Position numbers and translations under genes: made by a program
Notes under the pieces: generated by a model
What the model was told of the DNA's origin: nothing
What the model saw: the letters and a program-made list of their open reading frames with translations, nothing else
Database searches by the model: none
From: Paraeggerthella hominis
Lineage (GTDB): Bacteria; Actinomycetota; Coriobacteriia; Coriobacteriales; Eggerthellaceae
Direction: 5' to 3'
NCBI RefSeq assembly: GCF_021044775.1
Contig: NZ_JAJNOQ010000011.1
Location: 1-64,000 of the forward strand
Length of the DNA: 64,000 nt
Part shown: positions 35,865-45,019 of the stretch, in pieces
Numbering within the stretch: position 1 is the first letter of the stretch
Layout: each line of letters opens with the position of its first letter

Positions 35865-36164
35865 CTAGCCGAAGCGGTACTCCACGCCCATCGTGGGCTG
35901 GGGGTTCTCCCACTTCTTCACGATGGTCGACCCGCAGGCTATGCGGCAGGTGCCGCACTCCAGGCAGCCGGCGTAGTCGAACGACTTCGCGCCCGACTCG
36001 TCGACCTTGTAGAGGGCCGCCGGGCACACGCGCACCAGCTTGAGGAACTCCTCGTCGTCAGGGTCGTCCACCAGCTCGATGTGGGCGTTCTCCTCGTCCA
36101 CCTCGTACTTGTCGAGGGCAAGGAACTCGTCGACGTTGACGGTGATGTCAGCAATAGCACTCAT
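35865..36164 (-). CDS. fixX: FixX ferredoxin-like protein
   Basis: 99 residues. One cluster motif C67-x2-C70-x2-C73-x3-C77 plus C47 in RVCPAALY. It accepts electrons from FixABC. The start shares ATGA with the fixC stop (4-bp overlap), so the two are tightly coupled. Confidence 0.93.
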   Translation of the reverse strand: MSAIADITVNVDEFLALDKYEVDEENAHIELVDDPDDEEFLKLVRVCPAALYKVDESGAKSFDYAGCLECGTCRIACGSTIVKKWENPQPTMGVEYRFG

Positions 36165-37462
36165 AGGGCCTTCGTCGCTCCTCTCACTTCGCGAGCGAGC
36201 TTGAACAGCCCGCGCTTCTTCACGATGGGCATCATGCGCTTCACGAGCGGCTTCTGCGGTGCGCCGTCCACGCTGAACATGGCGTTGAAGATCTCCTTCA
36301 CCATGACGGGGTAGTCGGTGAACATCGAGTCCCAGTGCTCCATGACGTGGGGCCACTTGCTGAAGGTGCGCAGGTCCTTGATAACGAACGAGTCCTCCAT
36401 CTTGGCCTTGTAGGAGGACAGCCCCGCCTCGGAGACGTCGCCCTTGTCGATGGCCTCGACCGCGGCCTCGGCCGCCATGCGCCCGCTGGCCACGGCGAAG
36501 TCCATGCCGCGCACCTGGTAGCCCATGTTCATGCACAGGCCCGCCGTCTCGCCGGCGATGACGCAGCCGTCGAAGACGTACTTCGGGATCATGTTGTAGC
36601 CGCCCTCGGGCACCATGTGGCCGGAGTGCTCGACCAGCTTCGCGCCGCGGATGATGGGCGCCACGGCCGGGTGGTTCTTGAAGTCCTCGAGCATCTGGTA
36701 CACCGGGTACGGGTTCGACGCGTCGGCCGCCGTGGAGATGGTGGCCACGAGGCCCAGGCTGATCGAGTCCTTGTTGGTGTACAGGAAGCCGCCGCCCACG
36801 TTCCCGTGCGTGCAGTCGCCCACGAACAGCATCGCCGCGCCCTCGCCCTCGGGCACGAGGAAGCGGTCCTCGATCTGGGAGGCCGGCAGCTCGAACACCT
36901 GCTTGATGCCCACGGCCATCTCGTTCGCCTTCGGGCGCGGGTTGCCCAGGCACTTCTCGGACAAAAGCGGGTTCACGCCCTCGGCCAGGATGACCACCTG
37001 CGCGGTGATCTCGTCCTCGCCCGCGCGCACGCCCACCACGCGGCCCGCCTCGTCCTTGATGAGCTCCTCCACGGCGATGCCGCAGATGTACTCGGTGCCC
37101 GCGTCCTCGGCCTTGGAGGCCAGCCACTGGTCGAACGGCGCGCGCAGGACGGCGTAGGAGTCCTTGCCTTCCTCCGCCAGTTCGTCGCTCGTGAAGTCGA
37201 CGGCCATGCTCGAGCGCGCGTCCAGAAGCGCGATGCGCTCGTGGGTGATCTTGCGCTCGAGGGGCGCCTCCTGCTCGAAGTCCGGGAAGACCTCCTTGAG
37301 CGAATGCGAGTAGATCCGCCCGCCCGTCATGTTCTTGGCGCCGGCGAAGTTGCCGCGCTCGACCACGAGGACGCTCTTGCCGGCGGACGCGGCCACGTAA
37401 GCGGCCACGGCCCCGGCGCACCCGGACCCCACGACGATGATGTCGAAATCGGTCTCAGACAC
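36161..37462 (-). CDS. fixC: FixC flavoprotein (ETF-quinone-oxidoreductase family)
   Basis: 433 residues. FAD site GSGCAGAVAAYVAASAG at the N-terminus, ERGNFAGAKNMTGGRIY and EGVNPLLSEKCLG in the ETF-QO fold. With FixA, FixB and FixX it moves electrons between an acyl-CoA donor/NADH and quinone or ferredoxin, possibly by bifurcation. The GTG at 37462 is set by AAAGGATGAAAG. It lies 138 bp after fixB with a hairpin (37560-37583) in between. Confidence 0.95.
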   Translation of the reverse strand: MSETDFDIIVVGSGCAGAVAAYVAASAGKSVLVVERGNFAGAKNMTGGRIYSHSLKEVFPDFEQEAPLERKITHERIALLDARSSMAVDFTSDELAEEGKDSYAVLRAPFDQWLASKAEDAGTEYICGIAVEELIKDEAGRVVGVRAGEDEITAQVVILAEGVNPLLSEKCLGNPRPKANEMAVGIKQVFELPASQIEDRFLVPEGEGAAMLFVGDCTHGNVGGGFLYTNKDSISLGLVATISTAADASNPYPVYQMLEDFKNHPAVAPIIRGAKLVEHSGHMVPEGGYNMIPKYVFDGCVIAGETAGLCMNMGYQVRGMDFAVASGRMAAEAAVEAIDKGDVSEAGLSSYKAKMEDSFVIKDLRTFSKWPHVMEHWDSMFTDYPVMVKEIFNAMFSVDGAPQKPLVKRMMPIVKKRGLFKLAREVRGATKAL

Positions 37463-37599
37463 CTTTCATCCTTTCTCGTCTTATGAAAATCAACAACACA
37501 CCAGCTTCACCGCAAAAGCCCGCTCGCTCGCCTGACCAGCAAGGTTCGAGCTTCTTGAAGCGGGAGGCCTCCATGAGCCCTCCCGCGGATCGAAGCTTT

Positions 37600-38484
37600 C
37601 TACAGTGCCGCTGTCAAAGCCGGCAGTACATCCTTGATGTCTCCCACCAGGCCGAAGTCGCACTGCTTGAAGACCGGCGCGTTCTTGTCCTTGTTGATGG
37701 CGAACATCGTGCCGGCGCGATTGCAGCCCACCATGTGCTGCATCTGGCCGGAAATGCCGCAAGCCACGTAGACCTTCGGCGACAGCATGAGGCCGGACAC
37801 GCCAACGTAGGTCTCGGTGGGAAGCCAGTCCACGCCCTCGGTCAGCGGACGCGAGCAACCCAGGCCGGCGCCCAGCTTTTCGCACAGCGCGCGAGCCAAG
37901 TCAAGCTCGGACTCCTCCGCGAAGCCACGGCCCGCAGCCACGACCACGTCAGCCTTACCCAGGTCAACGCCGCTCTTTTCGATGGGCTTGGAGGACACGA
38001 GCTTCACCGGATTGGCCGGGGCAACCCAGGCCACGTCCTCGACCGCGTTCGCGCCGCTTGCCTCGGCGCCTTCGAACGCGCCAGCGGAAACCGTATAGAT
38101 GGCCACGTCGCCCGCAGCCTTCTGCACGCGCTCGGCCACGCCGCCGAAGTACAGGCTCTTCGCGCCGTCGGCGGCGAATTCCATGACGTCGGTGATAACG
38201 GCGGCGCCCGCATGCGCGGCCAGGCGGCCGGCGATCGTCTTCATGTGACGCGTGGGCTCGACCAGCACGACGCTCGGCTGCTCGGCGTCGAACACGGCGA
38301 TCACGGTATCGGCGGCGTCGTCCAAAACGGAGCCTTCGGGTACGGACACCTTCGCCACTTTGTCGGCAACGGCAGCGGGCGCATCGCCAAAGGAAACGAG
38401 GACGACCTCATCGGCCATGGTGCGGGCTCCGGCAGCAAGCTCGCGGGCAGCGTCGGCGCGCTCGGCAATAACAAGTGCTTTCAT
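37600..38484 (-). CDS. fixB: FixB / EtfA-type flavoprotein alpha subunit
   Basis: 294 residues. C-terminal FAD-binding region contains GRGFAEESELDLARAL, GCSRPLTEGVDWLP, QMQHMVGC and NKDKNAPVFKQCDFGLVGDI, the ETF-alpha signature. Partner of FixA. Confidence 0.95.
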   Translation of the reverse strand: MKALVIAERADAARELAAGARTMADEVVLVSFGDAPAAVADKVAKVSVPEGSVLDDAADTVIAVFDAEQPSVVLVEPTRHMKTIAGRLAAHAGAAVITDVMEFAADGAKSLYFGGVAERVQKAAGDVAIYTVSAGAFEGAEASGANAVEDVAWVAPANPVKLVSSKPIEKSGVDLGKADVVVAAGRGFAEESELDLARALCEKLGAGLGCSRPLTEGVDWLPTETYVGVSGLMLSPKVYVACGISGQMQHMVGCNRAGTMFAINKDKNAPVFKQCDFGLVGDIKDVLPALTAAL

Positions 38485-38532
38485 GGGTATGCTAGCCTTT
38501 CTCTCAGACAGCGGATTATCGGAAGACGGAAC

Positions 38533-39291
38533 CTACAGGGCGGCCTTGAGGGCTGCAGCGAACTGCTCGATCGCGCCATCAGCCGAAGCGTCGAGGATCT
38601 CGAGCTTGCGGTCGGCCTGATCGGGAGCCTTGCAGGAGACAACGTCGATAGCGCCGTCGACAGCCGCCTCGGCACCGGCCACGTTCATCGGCTTCTTGCC
38701 GGCGGCCAGGATGTCCTTCATGCCGGGAATGCGGGGCAGCGCGATATCGGGAGACACGGACACAACGGCGGGCAGGGGCACCTCGACGGTTTCGACGACG
38801 TCCTCGAGCGTACGCTCGACGATGAGCGACGAGCCCTGCGCCTCGATCTTCGTGGCGCCGTTCACCACAGGAAGGCCCAGCTTCGCAGCCAGCTGCACGT
38901 CGACCTGCTGCGCGTAGTTGTCAGCGGAGCCGTCGCCGCACAGGATGAGGTCGAACGCGCCCACCTTGCCGACCAGAGCAGCCAGCGCCTCCGCCGTCGC
39001 GCGGGCATCCATGTTCGCGTATGCATCGTCGGCGGCCATGAACAGCTCGTCCACGCCGCGAGCCAGCACGTTCTTCTTCAGCTTGGAGTCGTCGATGGAA
39101 GCGGGGCCCGCCGTCATCGCAACCACCGAGGAGCCGTCGTTGGCTGCGGCCAGCTGCGCCGCGGCCTCGAGAGCGTTCAGATCGTACGTGGACACGATGC
39201 CCTTGGCCTTGGAGTAATCCAGGGAGCCGTCCGCGGACACCTGGATGTCCTGATCGTCGGGAACCACCTTGAAAGCAGCAACGATTTTCAT
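38533..39291 (-). CDS. fixA: FixA / EtfB-type flavoprotein beta subunit
   Basis: 252 residues. ETF-beta core with KVVPD, DLNALEAAAQLA, LILCGDGSADNYAQQVDVQLA and ALPRIPGMKDILAAGKKP. First gene of the fixABCX operon. Confidence 0.95.
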   Translation of the reverse strand: MKIVAAFKVVPDDQDIQVSADGSLDYSKAKGIVSTYDLNALEAAAQLAAANDGSSVVAMTAGPASIDDSKLKKNVLARGVDELFMAADDAYANMDARATAEALAALVGKVGAFDLILCGDGSADNYAQQVDVQLAAKLGLPVVNGATKIEAQGSSLIVERTLEDVVETVEVPLPAVVSVSPDIALPRIPGMKDILAAGKKPMNVAGAEAAVDGAIDVVSCKAPDQADRKLEILDASADGAIEQFAAALKAAL

Positions 39292-39434
39292 CCTGTACCT
39301 TTCCCTTCTCGTTTGCCTTTATAAAGCGTTCGGACGCGACCCGCCGTCTTCGAGGGGAACATGCGGCGGATTCGGCGCGTTGAGAGCAGTTTGCACCGCT
39401 CGCCGCGCGGCGTCATCGCAAGATCGCCGTGAAA

Positions 39435-39584
39435 GCATCATTACTTACAATTTGACTATGCCTGCGCGCCCGTCCGCGCAGGTTCCATCGCCCGCGCGGC
39501 GCCACGGCGCAACGCCGCGCCCCCGCCGTGGGAAGCACTGCGCAAACGCGTTTCATAGCCCCTGATCAATGGCATCATTACGTA
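39435..39584. promoter_or_regulatory. Direct-repeat pair GCATCATTAC(T/G)TA in the fixA/caiD gap
   Basis: Copies lie at 39435-39447 and 39572-39584, same orientation, in the 514-bp divergent gap (39292-39805). One mismatch between them. They could bind a shared regulator of both operons. The gap also holds GCGCGGCGCCACGGCGC-type GC-rich hairpins near 39500 and an A+T-rich stretch near 39590. Confidence 0.4.
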
Positions 39585-39805
39585 TCCCTACTACTTTTTT
39601 TGCGATGCACCGATTTTTAAGTATCGCCGAATTACCATGCGCCTTGCGATGCAACGGCATAGCTGCGATCGCTAGTATTCAGGGCAGTTGTTCGAGCGAG
39701 TAAAACACGACGGCGGCACGCTGCAATCGAGCCGAATCACGTGCGGAACATCGCTCGGCGCCACGCGCGGCTTCGCGCGAAATCGCAACCAGTCAAGGAG
39801 GAGCA

Positions 39806-40591
39806 ATGGCAGATTACTATGGTACCGACACCGTCGTATCCGAACTTCGCGAGGACGGTCTGCTGATCATCCGCATCAACCGCCCCGACGTGGCGAACGC
39901 CCTTAACGGCGTCACCTCCAAGGCCATGGAGAACATCATGAACAACGCCGAGACCGATCCCGCCGTGCGCGCGATCATCGTCACCGGCACGGGCAAGGTG
40001 TTCTGCGCGGGCGAGGATCTTTCCGAGCTGAGCGAAGGCGGCGAGTGCCAGACCGTGACCGAGCATGGCTTCGGCGGCCTGACCGCGCGCCTGTGCTCCA
40101 AGCCCGTCATCGCCGCATGCAACGGCTCCGCGGCCGGCGGCGGCATGGAAATCGCCTTGTCCTGCGACATGGTGGTTGCCGCCGAGAACGCCAAGTTCGG
40201 CTGCACCGAGGTTGGCCTGGGCATCATCGCTTCCACGGGCGGCATCGTGCGCCTGGCGCGCGACATCAACCGCAAGGATTGCATGGAGCTTCTGCTGACC
40301 GGCAAGAAGATCAAGGCTCCCGAGGCCAAGGCTCTCGGCCTGATCAACTACGTCGTGCCGGCCGAAGAGGTCATGGACCGCGCTATCGCGCTGGCCGAAG
40401 AGTGCCTGAAGAACGCCCCCCTCGCCCTCAAGTGGACGAAGAACATCGTGCACGCCGCCGACCAGATGTCCGAAGAGGATGCCATGCGCTACTCCGACGC
40501 CGCGTACCGCTTCCTGGAGAAGACCGCCGACGGCATCGAAGGCCCGGCCGCTTTCGTCGAGAAGCGCACGCCGGTTTGGCAGGGCAAGTAA
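39806..40591 (+). CDS. CaiD-like enoyl-CoA hydratase/isomerase
   Basis: 261 residues, normal length. Crotonase fold: INRPDVANALNG, the first oxyanion strand FCAGEDLSEL, the second NGSAAGGGMEIALSC and the catalytic Glu in FGCTEVGLGI. It would hydrate an enoyl-CoA or rearrange it. Its divergent position from fixABCX is the same pairing seen in cai/fix loci, so crotonobetainyl-CoA is one possible substrate, but sequence alone does not prove it. SD AAGGAGGAGCA. Confidence 0.85.
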   Translation: MADYYGTDTVVSELREDGLLIIRINRPDVANALNGVTSKAMENIMNNAETDPAVRAIIVTGTGKVFCAGEDLSELSEGGECQTVTEHGFGGLTARLCSKPVIAACNGSAAGGGMEIALSCDMVVAAENAKFGCTEVGLGIIASTGGIVRLARDINRKDCMELLLTGKKIKAPEAKALGLINYVVPAEEVMDRAIALAEECLKNAPLALKWTKNIVHAADQMSEEDAMRYSDAAYRFLEKTADGIEGPAAFVEKRTPVWQGK

Positions 40592-40645
40592 CTCCCCTTT
40601 TTCAATCCACTCGGTCCGCGCGGGCATTCGCGCGGCCATTCGCCA

Positions 40646-40673
40646 CGTGCCCGGACTGCGCAGCCCGGGCACG
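40646..40673 (+). terminator. Terminator of the CaiD-like gene
   Basis: CGTGCCCGG and CCGGGCACG form a 9-bp stem, then TTTCATT. Confidence 0.75.
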
Positions 40674-40831
40674 TTTCATTGGCGGGACGGAGCAAGACGA
40701 ACGAAACGACCGAAGCGCCAGGGCGGGCAACGGGCGCGCCGCGAGGCGACCGGACGACTACTGGGGCGACGCTTCCTTCGCCCTGTCCTCGCCTCGCCGT
40801 CACGCGCCGCCGGGCGCCGGGCGCCGTCAGC

Positions 40832-41305
40832 TTACTCCACGTTCGACATCACGCCGCCGTACATCTTGTACCCGACGGCCTTCGATTCGCAGTAGACGCT
40901 CTCGACGTTCAGAGCAGCCTTGGCCTTTTCGATAAGGTCGATCACCGCTTGGTCGCTTCCGTGCACGCTATCGAACACGAGCGTATCGTTTTGGATAATG
41001 GTGCCGTCTTCGGCGGCATAGCCGCCTTCGGCCTCGTACACCGTGTAGCCCGACCCTGCTTCGACGAACAGCGGGATAAGGATGTCCTTCGCCTCGTCCA
41101 TCGTAAGCACCTGCTTGCCGGCATCCTTGTCGTACAGCCCGAAGTACAGACAGTACACGATCTCCTGCTGGTCGGTCACGCCGTTGACCAGCGACGGCGG
41201 CTCGTGCGAAGCTCCCTGCGCGCCCGTGCATCCGGCCATCACCGAAGCGGCGAGCGCCGTTGCGCACACGCACGCGCACAGCTTCCCAAACGTTTTCGTC
41301 TTCAT
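40832..41305 (-). CDS. Small lipoprotein, DUF3574-like
   Basis: 157 residues. Signal peptide with lipobox ASVMAGC (Cys25). The mature part has YCLYFGLYDKDAGKQVLTM, TVYEAEGGYAAEDGTI, TLVFDSVHG and a closing CESKAVGYKM. The pattern suits the DUF3574 family, which is uncharacterised. SD AAGGGAGGCTGCT. Nothing links it to a pathway. Confidence 0.7.
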   Translation of the reverse strand: MKTKTFGKLCACVCATALAASVMAGCTGAQGASHEPPSLVNGVTDQQEIVYCLYFGLYDKDAGKQVLTMDEAKDILIPLFVEAGSGYTVYEAEGGYAAEDGTIIQNDTLVFDSVHGSDQAVIDLIEKAKAALNVESVYCESKAVGYKMYGGVMSNVE

Positions 41306-41404
41306 AGCAGCCTCCCTTGTCTCGATGCGGCCTATGGTAGCACCGAGCCACGACGGCTGCGACCGAAATCAAGCGAGCGAAGCATTTCGTCCGCAAGAAG
41401 GCCG

Positions 41405-42703
41405 CTACGAGGCCGTTCCGCGTCCGGCGGCATCGTCAAGTTCGCCCGTGAGACGCTCTTTGAGCGTCAGCTTGCGCGGGGCGAACGGATGGGGCAAAGG
41501 CACGTCGCGGCCGATGGAGCGCATCGCGATGTCCCACAGCACCCGGTTGCCGCAATAGTACAGGTAGCGTTTTCTTATCTGGGGGATCTTCCGCTCGTCG
41601 AAGCACCCCGATTCGGCGAACCCATCGAGGATCGCGTCGCTTTTCTCTTTCGCCACGGCCCTTCGCCACGCGAGCACCGCGTTCGCCACGAACACGCCCA
41701 CCGTATAGGGCAGCACCAGTGCCCGAACGAGCGCGATCATGTCCTCGCGCCGATAGCTTGAAAGCGCCGCAGCCTGGCCTCCCAAAAGGCTCGCGTCCAG
41801 CGCGCGGCCTTCGCTCGAGGCAACCCATTGCTGCACGTCGGACACCCACACCCCCGCGAACACGATGGCCGCGCCCGAGAACACCGCCGCCGCCAGCCCC
41901 ATTCCCTTGAGCCACCAGCGAACGCTGCCCATCCAGTATTGGGGAACCGTATAGGTGTACAGCAGCAGCAAAAGCGCCGCGAACACGATCGATGCACCCA
42001 CGATCAGCGGATCCTGCTGCAAGAAGTAGTCAGTAGCCACCTTCAGAACACTTTGAACCTGGTACAGCCAGGAAAACCCGCCCGCCAGCATGGTTTCGGC
42101 GGACAGGCCCCAATCCTGCACTACGGACATGACCCAGGAAAGCAGCATGCTGGCAACGGCCACGATGATGAAGAACGCCGGCAACGTGACGGACACGCTG
42201 GCCATGCCGCGCAGAAAGGCGCCGTCGAACCGCAGCGCAAGAAAGTAGAGCAGTAAAAACCCGCCCATGAGCACCGCGGCGAACGCCAGGTACGTGGCAA
42301 GCGTAGAGGGAATCGCCACGCCCGGGAAAAGCGAGAGCACCGCGCGAACGATCAGCGCGAACACCGTCGCCGCCACGATGGAGCCGCAGCTGAGGACCCA
42401 CGCTCGCTGCACGCGATCGCGGTCGGTGTCAAGTTCGTCCACCCCGTTGCGCTCCACGACATCGACAAGCTCCAGGTTATGAATGCGCCGCATTGCGCAT
42501 GCCGTCTTCAGCGAGAGCGCAACCGAAAGCGGCAGGAACAAGGTCAGGCCGACCCAGGCGGGCAGCGCGGCGCAAAACGCCGCGAACAGAAGCACGGGAA
42601 TCCCCCATCGATACCAGCTGTCGAACGGACGCGCAACCCAGGCGCACATGCGCCGCAGGCACGCCATCGCAACGCGCTCGATGTCTTTGATAGTCGAATT
42701 CAT
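41405..42703 (-). CDS. Polytopic membrane protein of unknown function
   Basis: 432 residues with about eight to nine hydrophobic helices. The N-terminus is cytoplasmic and includes MCAWVARPFDSWYRWG; the C-terminus is soluble with RKRYLYYCGNRVLWDIAMRSIG and a basic/proline end. I do not recognise the family. The ATG at 42703 has only a weak CTGCTGGT site; no better start is seen. Confidence 0.65.
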   Translation of the reverse strand: MNSTIKDIERVAMACLRRMCAWVARPFDSWYRWGIPVLLFAAFCAALPAWVGLTLFLPLSVALSLKTACAMRRIHNLELVDVVERNGVDELDTDRDRVQRAWVLSCGSIVAATVFALIVRAVLSLFPGVAIPSTLATYLAFAAVLMGGFLLLYFLALRFDGAFLRGMASVSVTLPAFFIIVAVASMLLSWVMSVVQDWGLSAETMLAGGFSWLYQVQSVLKVATDYFLQQDPLIVGASIVFAALLLLLYTYTVPQYWMGSVRWWLKGMGLAAAVFSGAAIVFAGVWVSDVQQWVASSEGRALDASLLGGQAAALSSYRREDMIALVRALVLPYTVGVFVANAVLAWRRAVAKEKSDAILDGFAESGCFDERKIPQIRKRYLYYCGNRVLWDIAMRSIGRDVPLPHPFAPRKLTLKERLTGELDDAAGRGTAS

Positions 42704-42843
42704 ACCAGCAGTGTACGATCGGGCGCAAGGGCGAACAAGCAACGCCACGGAAACGACGGAAGGCCGCCCGCGCTGCGACGAGGCAGTCGGCAAGCGCGGG
42801 GGATCGCATGCCCACGAGCGCGTGCCGCGCACCCGCGAGCGGG

Positions 42844-42919
42844 CCGCATGCCCACGGGCGCACCGCATGCCCACAGGCGCACCGCATGCCCACAGGCGCA
42901 CCGCATGCCCGCGAACGCG
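42844..42919. repeat. 19-bp tandem repeat, four units
   Basis: CCGCATGCCCACAGGCGCA-like units start at 42844, 42863, 42882 and 42901. The period is not a multiple of three, so coding is unlikely. CGCACCCGCGAG(C/A)GGGCC boxes flank the array on both sides. Confidence 0.75.
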
Positions 42920-42962
42920 AGCCCACGGGCGCGCCCCGCACCCGCGAGAGGGCCGTGCGCTC

Positions 42963-43157
42963 GCAAAATCGCGTTCGCTGGCGGTTTTTGACGGTTTGAG
43001 GTCGTCATGCGACACGTCACAAGTGCATTCCAACATTTACCGCATCAGCGCAAAGCCCTGAACTGGGGTGATACGATGCAAGCTGTTCGTATGCACCCAC
43101 GAAGGCTCGCCCAACAACCTCAAACCGTGAAAACCTGCCAGCGAACGCCCTATTTGC
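42963..43157. repeat. 195-bp inverted duplication
   Basis: The left arm from GCAAAATCGCGTTCGCTGGC (42963) is matched by the reverse complement of the right arm ending GCGAACGCCCTATTTGC (43157). Both carry ACGGTTTGAGGT(C/T)GT, and further inside GTGCAT-N2-AACA recurs. Each arm spans at least 45 nt of clear similarity and up to 75 nt of weaker similarity. Confidence 0.65.
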
Positions 43158-43316
43158 TGCGCAACCCGGAACGGCCGAGCGAACAGGAGCCCATCGAGCG
43201 GAATTCGCCCAAGTGCGACCGGTCGAGAGCGCGCGACGCCGAGCGCGAACGTGCGCCGCCGATCGAGAGTAGTCGCACGCGGGCAACGAAGGTCCGCCCG
43301 CGCACGATCGCAAGCG

Positions 43317-43380
43317 GGCGCACTTGCCGGACGACGCCCGACCAGGCGCGCCCGCTCCGCAAAGGCGCACTTGCCGGACG
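43317..43380. repeat. 17-bp direct repeat
   Basis: GGCGCACTTGCCGGACG at 43317-43333 and 43364-43380. Low-complexity GC-rich surroundings. No gene is seen in 42704-43474. Confidence 0.6.
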
Positions 43381-43383
43381 CAA

Positions 43384-43417
43384 GCGGGCGGCGCAAGCTC
43401 GTGCCTGCGCCGCCCGC
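43384..43417 (-). terminator. Strong GC hairpin after ilvC
   Basis: GCGGGCGGCGCA and TGCGCCGCCCGC form a perfect 12-bp stem with a 10-nt loop, about 58 bp past the ilvC stop. No T-run follows, so its terminator activity is uncertain. Confidence 0.5.
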
Positions 43418-43474
43418 GTTTCGCGTCCTCGCATGAAAAGCCGCGCCCGCCCTGAAGACGCGCAGCGCCCCGGG

Positions 43475-44470
43475 TTAGTGGCGCGCGAACCTGAACATCG
43501 AGCGAATGCCCACGCCCACTTCCTCGATCGGAGCATTGCCGTGCTCCATGCGCTGCTCCTGCAGCCACTTCTGGCCGTTCTTGGAATCTTCCATGAACTC
43601 GTGCGCGAAGCTGCCGTCCTGGATGCGCGCGAGGATGTCCTTCATCGCGGCCTTCGCCTCGTCGCCGATGACCTGTGGCCCAGCGTAGTAGTCGCCGTAC
43701 TCGGCCGTGTTCGAGATGGAGTAGCGCATGTTGGACATGCCGCCCTCGTACATGAGGTCCACGATGAGCTTCATCTCGTGGAAGCACTCGAAGTACGCCA
43801 TCTCAGGCGGATAACCCGCCTCCACCAGCGTCTCGAAGCCGGCGTTGATGAGCGCCGTCACGCCGCCGCAGAGCACGGCCTGCTCGCCGAACAAGTCGGT
43901 TTCGGTCTCGTTCTTGAACGTAGTCTCCACCACGCCGGCCCGCGCGCCGCCGATGCCCCACGCGTACGACAGCGCCACGTCCTTGGCCTGCCCCGATGCG
44001 TCCTGGTGCACGCAGATAAGGCACGGCACGCCCGCTCCTTCGGTGAACACGCGGCGCACCATGTGGCCCGGACCCTTCGGCGCGATCATGATCACGTCGA
44101 CGTTCTCGGGTGGCGTGATGTAGCCGTAGTGCACGTTGAAGCCGTGCGCGAACGCCAGCGTGTCGCCCGCCTTGAGATGCGGCGCGATCTCGGCCTCGTA
44201 CGTAGCCGCCTGAGTCTCGTCGGGCGTGAGGATCATGATGAGATCGGCTTCCTCGGCTGCCTCGGCCACGCTCATCACCTGCAAGCCCGCCGCGACGGCC
44301 TTCCCCCGCGAACGAGAATCCTCGCGCAGCCCGATGCGCACGTCGCATCCGGAATCGACCAGGTTCAGCGCATGGGCGTGGCCCTGGCTTCCGTAACCGA
44401 TGATGGCGATCTTCTTGTCCTGGATGAGCTGCGGATTCGCGTCGTTCTCGTGATAGATCGTAACAGCCAT
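43475..44470 (-). CDS. ilvC: Ketol-acid reductoisomerase, class I
   Basis: 331 residues, short class-I form. NADPH site IIGYGSQGHAHALNLVDSG, active-site motifs AHGFNVHYG, APKGPGH, and DLFGEQAVLCGG and CFHEMKLIVDLMYEGG for metal binding. Converts acetolactate to dihydroxyisovalerate. Last gene of the ilv operon. Confidence 0.97.
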   Translation of the reverse strand: MAVTIYHENDANPQLIQDKKIAIIGYGSQGHAHALNLVDSGCDVRIGLREDSRSRGKAVAAGLQVMSVAEAAEEADLIMILTPDETQAATYEAEIAPHLKAGDTLAFAHGFNVHYGYITPPENVDVIMIAPKGPGHMVRRVFTEGAGVPCLICVHQDASGQAKDVALSYAWGIGGARAGVVETTFKNETETDLFGEQAVLCGGVTALINAGFETLVEAGYPPEMAYFECFHEMKLIVDLMYEGGMSNMRYSISNTAEYGDYYAGPQVIGDEAKAAMKDILARIQDGSFAHEFMEDSKNGQKWLQEQRMEHGNAPIEEVGVGIRSMFRFARH

Positions 44471-44533
44471 GTTCGTTTTCCTTTCTATTGGCTGATGGTA
44501 CCTTGCTTGGACTTTCGGAAAAGCTGGGAAAAG

Positions 44534-45019
44534 CTACACGTCCTTGCTGTTTCGGGACATGGCTATCTTGCCGGTGCGGATGATCTCCTTGATGCCGTAG
44601 GCGCGGAAGAGGTCCTCCATGCCCTTGAGCTTGTTCTCGTCGCCGGTGGCTTCGATAGTGAGCGAGCTTCTTCCCACGTCGACGATCTTCGCGCGGAAGA
44701 CGTTGGCGATCTCGATGATCTCGCTGCGCCGCTCGGGCGATGCGTTCACCTTGAACATCACCAGTTCGCGCTCGATGGCGGCGTCGTTGGTGAGGTCGGT
44801 GATCTTATGCACGCTGATCAGCTTGTGAAGCTGCTTGGTAATCTGCTCGAACGCAACCTCGTCGGCTTTGACGATGGCCGTCACGCGCGACATGGTGGGA
44901 TCTTCGGTGGGACCGACGGACAGCGACTCGATGTTGAAGCCGCGCCGCGAGATGAGCCCCGTCACGCGCGAGAGCACGCCGGGCTTGTTCTCCACGAGAA
45001 CAGACAGGATGTGCCTCAT
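44534..45019 (-). CDS. ilvN: Acetolactate synthase regulatory subunit
   Basis: 161 residues. ACT domain with RHILSVLVENKPGVLSRVTGLISRRGFN given here as HILSVLVENKPGVLSRV and RRGFNIESLSVGPTED. It binds valine and feeds back on IlvB. The start overlaps the ilvB stop (ATGA). Confidence 0.96.
   Translation of the reverse strand: MRHILSVLVENKPGVLSRVTGLISRRGFNIESLSVGPTEDPTMSRVTAIVKADEVAFEQITKQLHKLISVHKITDLTNDAAIERELVMFKVNASPERRSEIIEIANVFRAKIVDVGRSSLTIEATGDENKLKGMEDLFRAYGIKEIIRTGKIAMSRNSKDV

Noticed and set aside
37560..37583. Terminator between fixB and fixC
   Set aside because: The GGGAGG/CCTCCC hairpin has no U-run, and the four fix genes must act together; at most a processing or attenuation site.
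42844..42919. CRISPR array
   Set aside because: Units are contiguous with no spacers, and 19 bp is too short; no cas gene is nearby.
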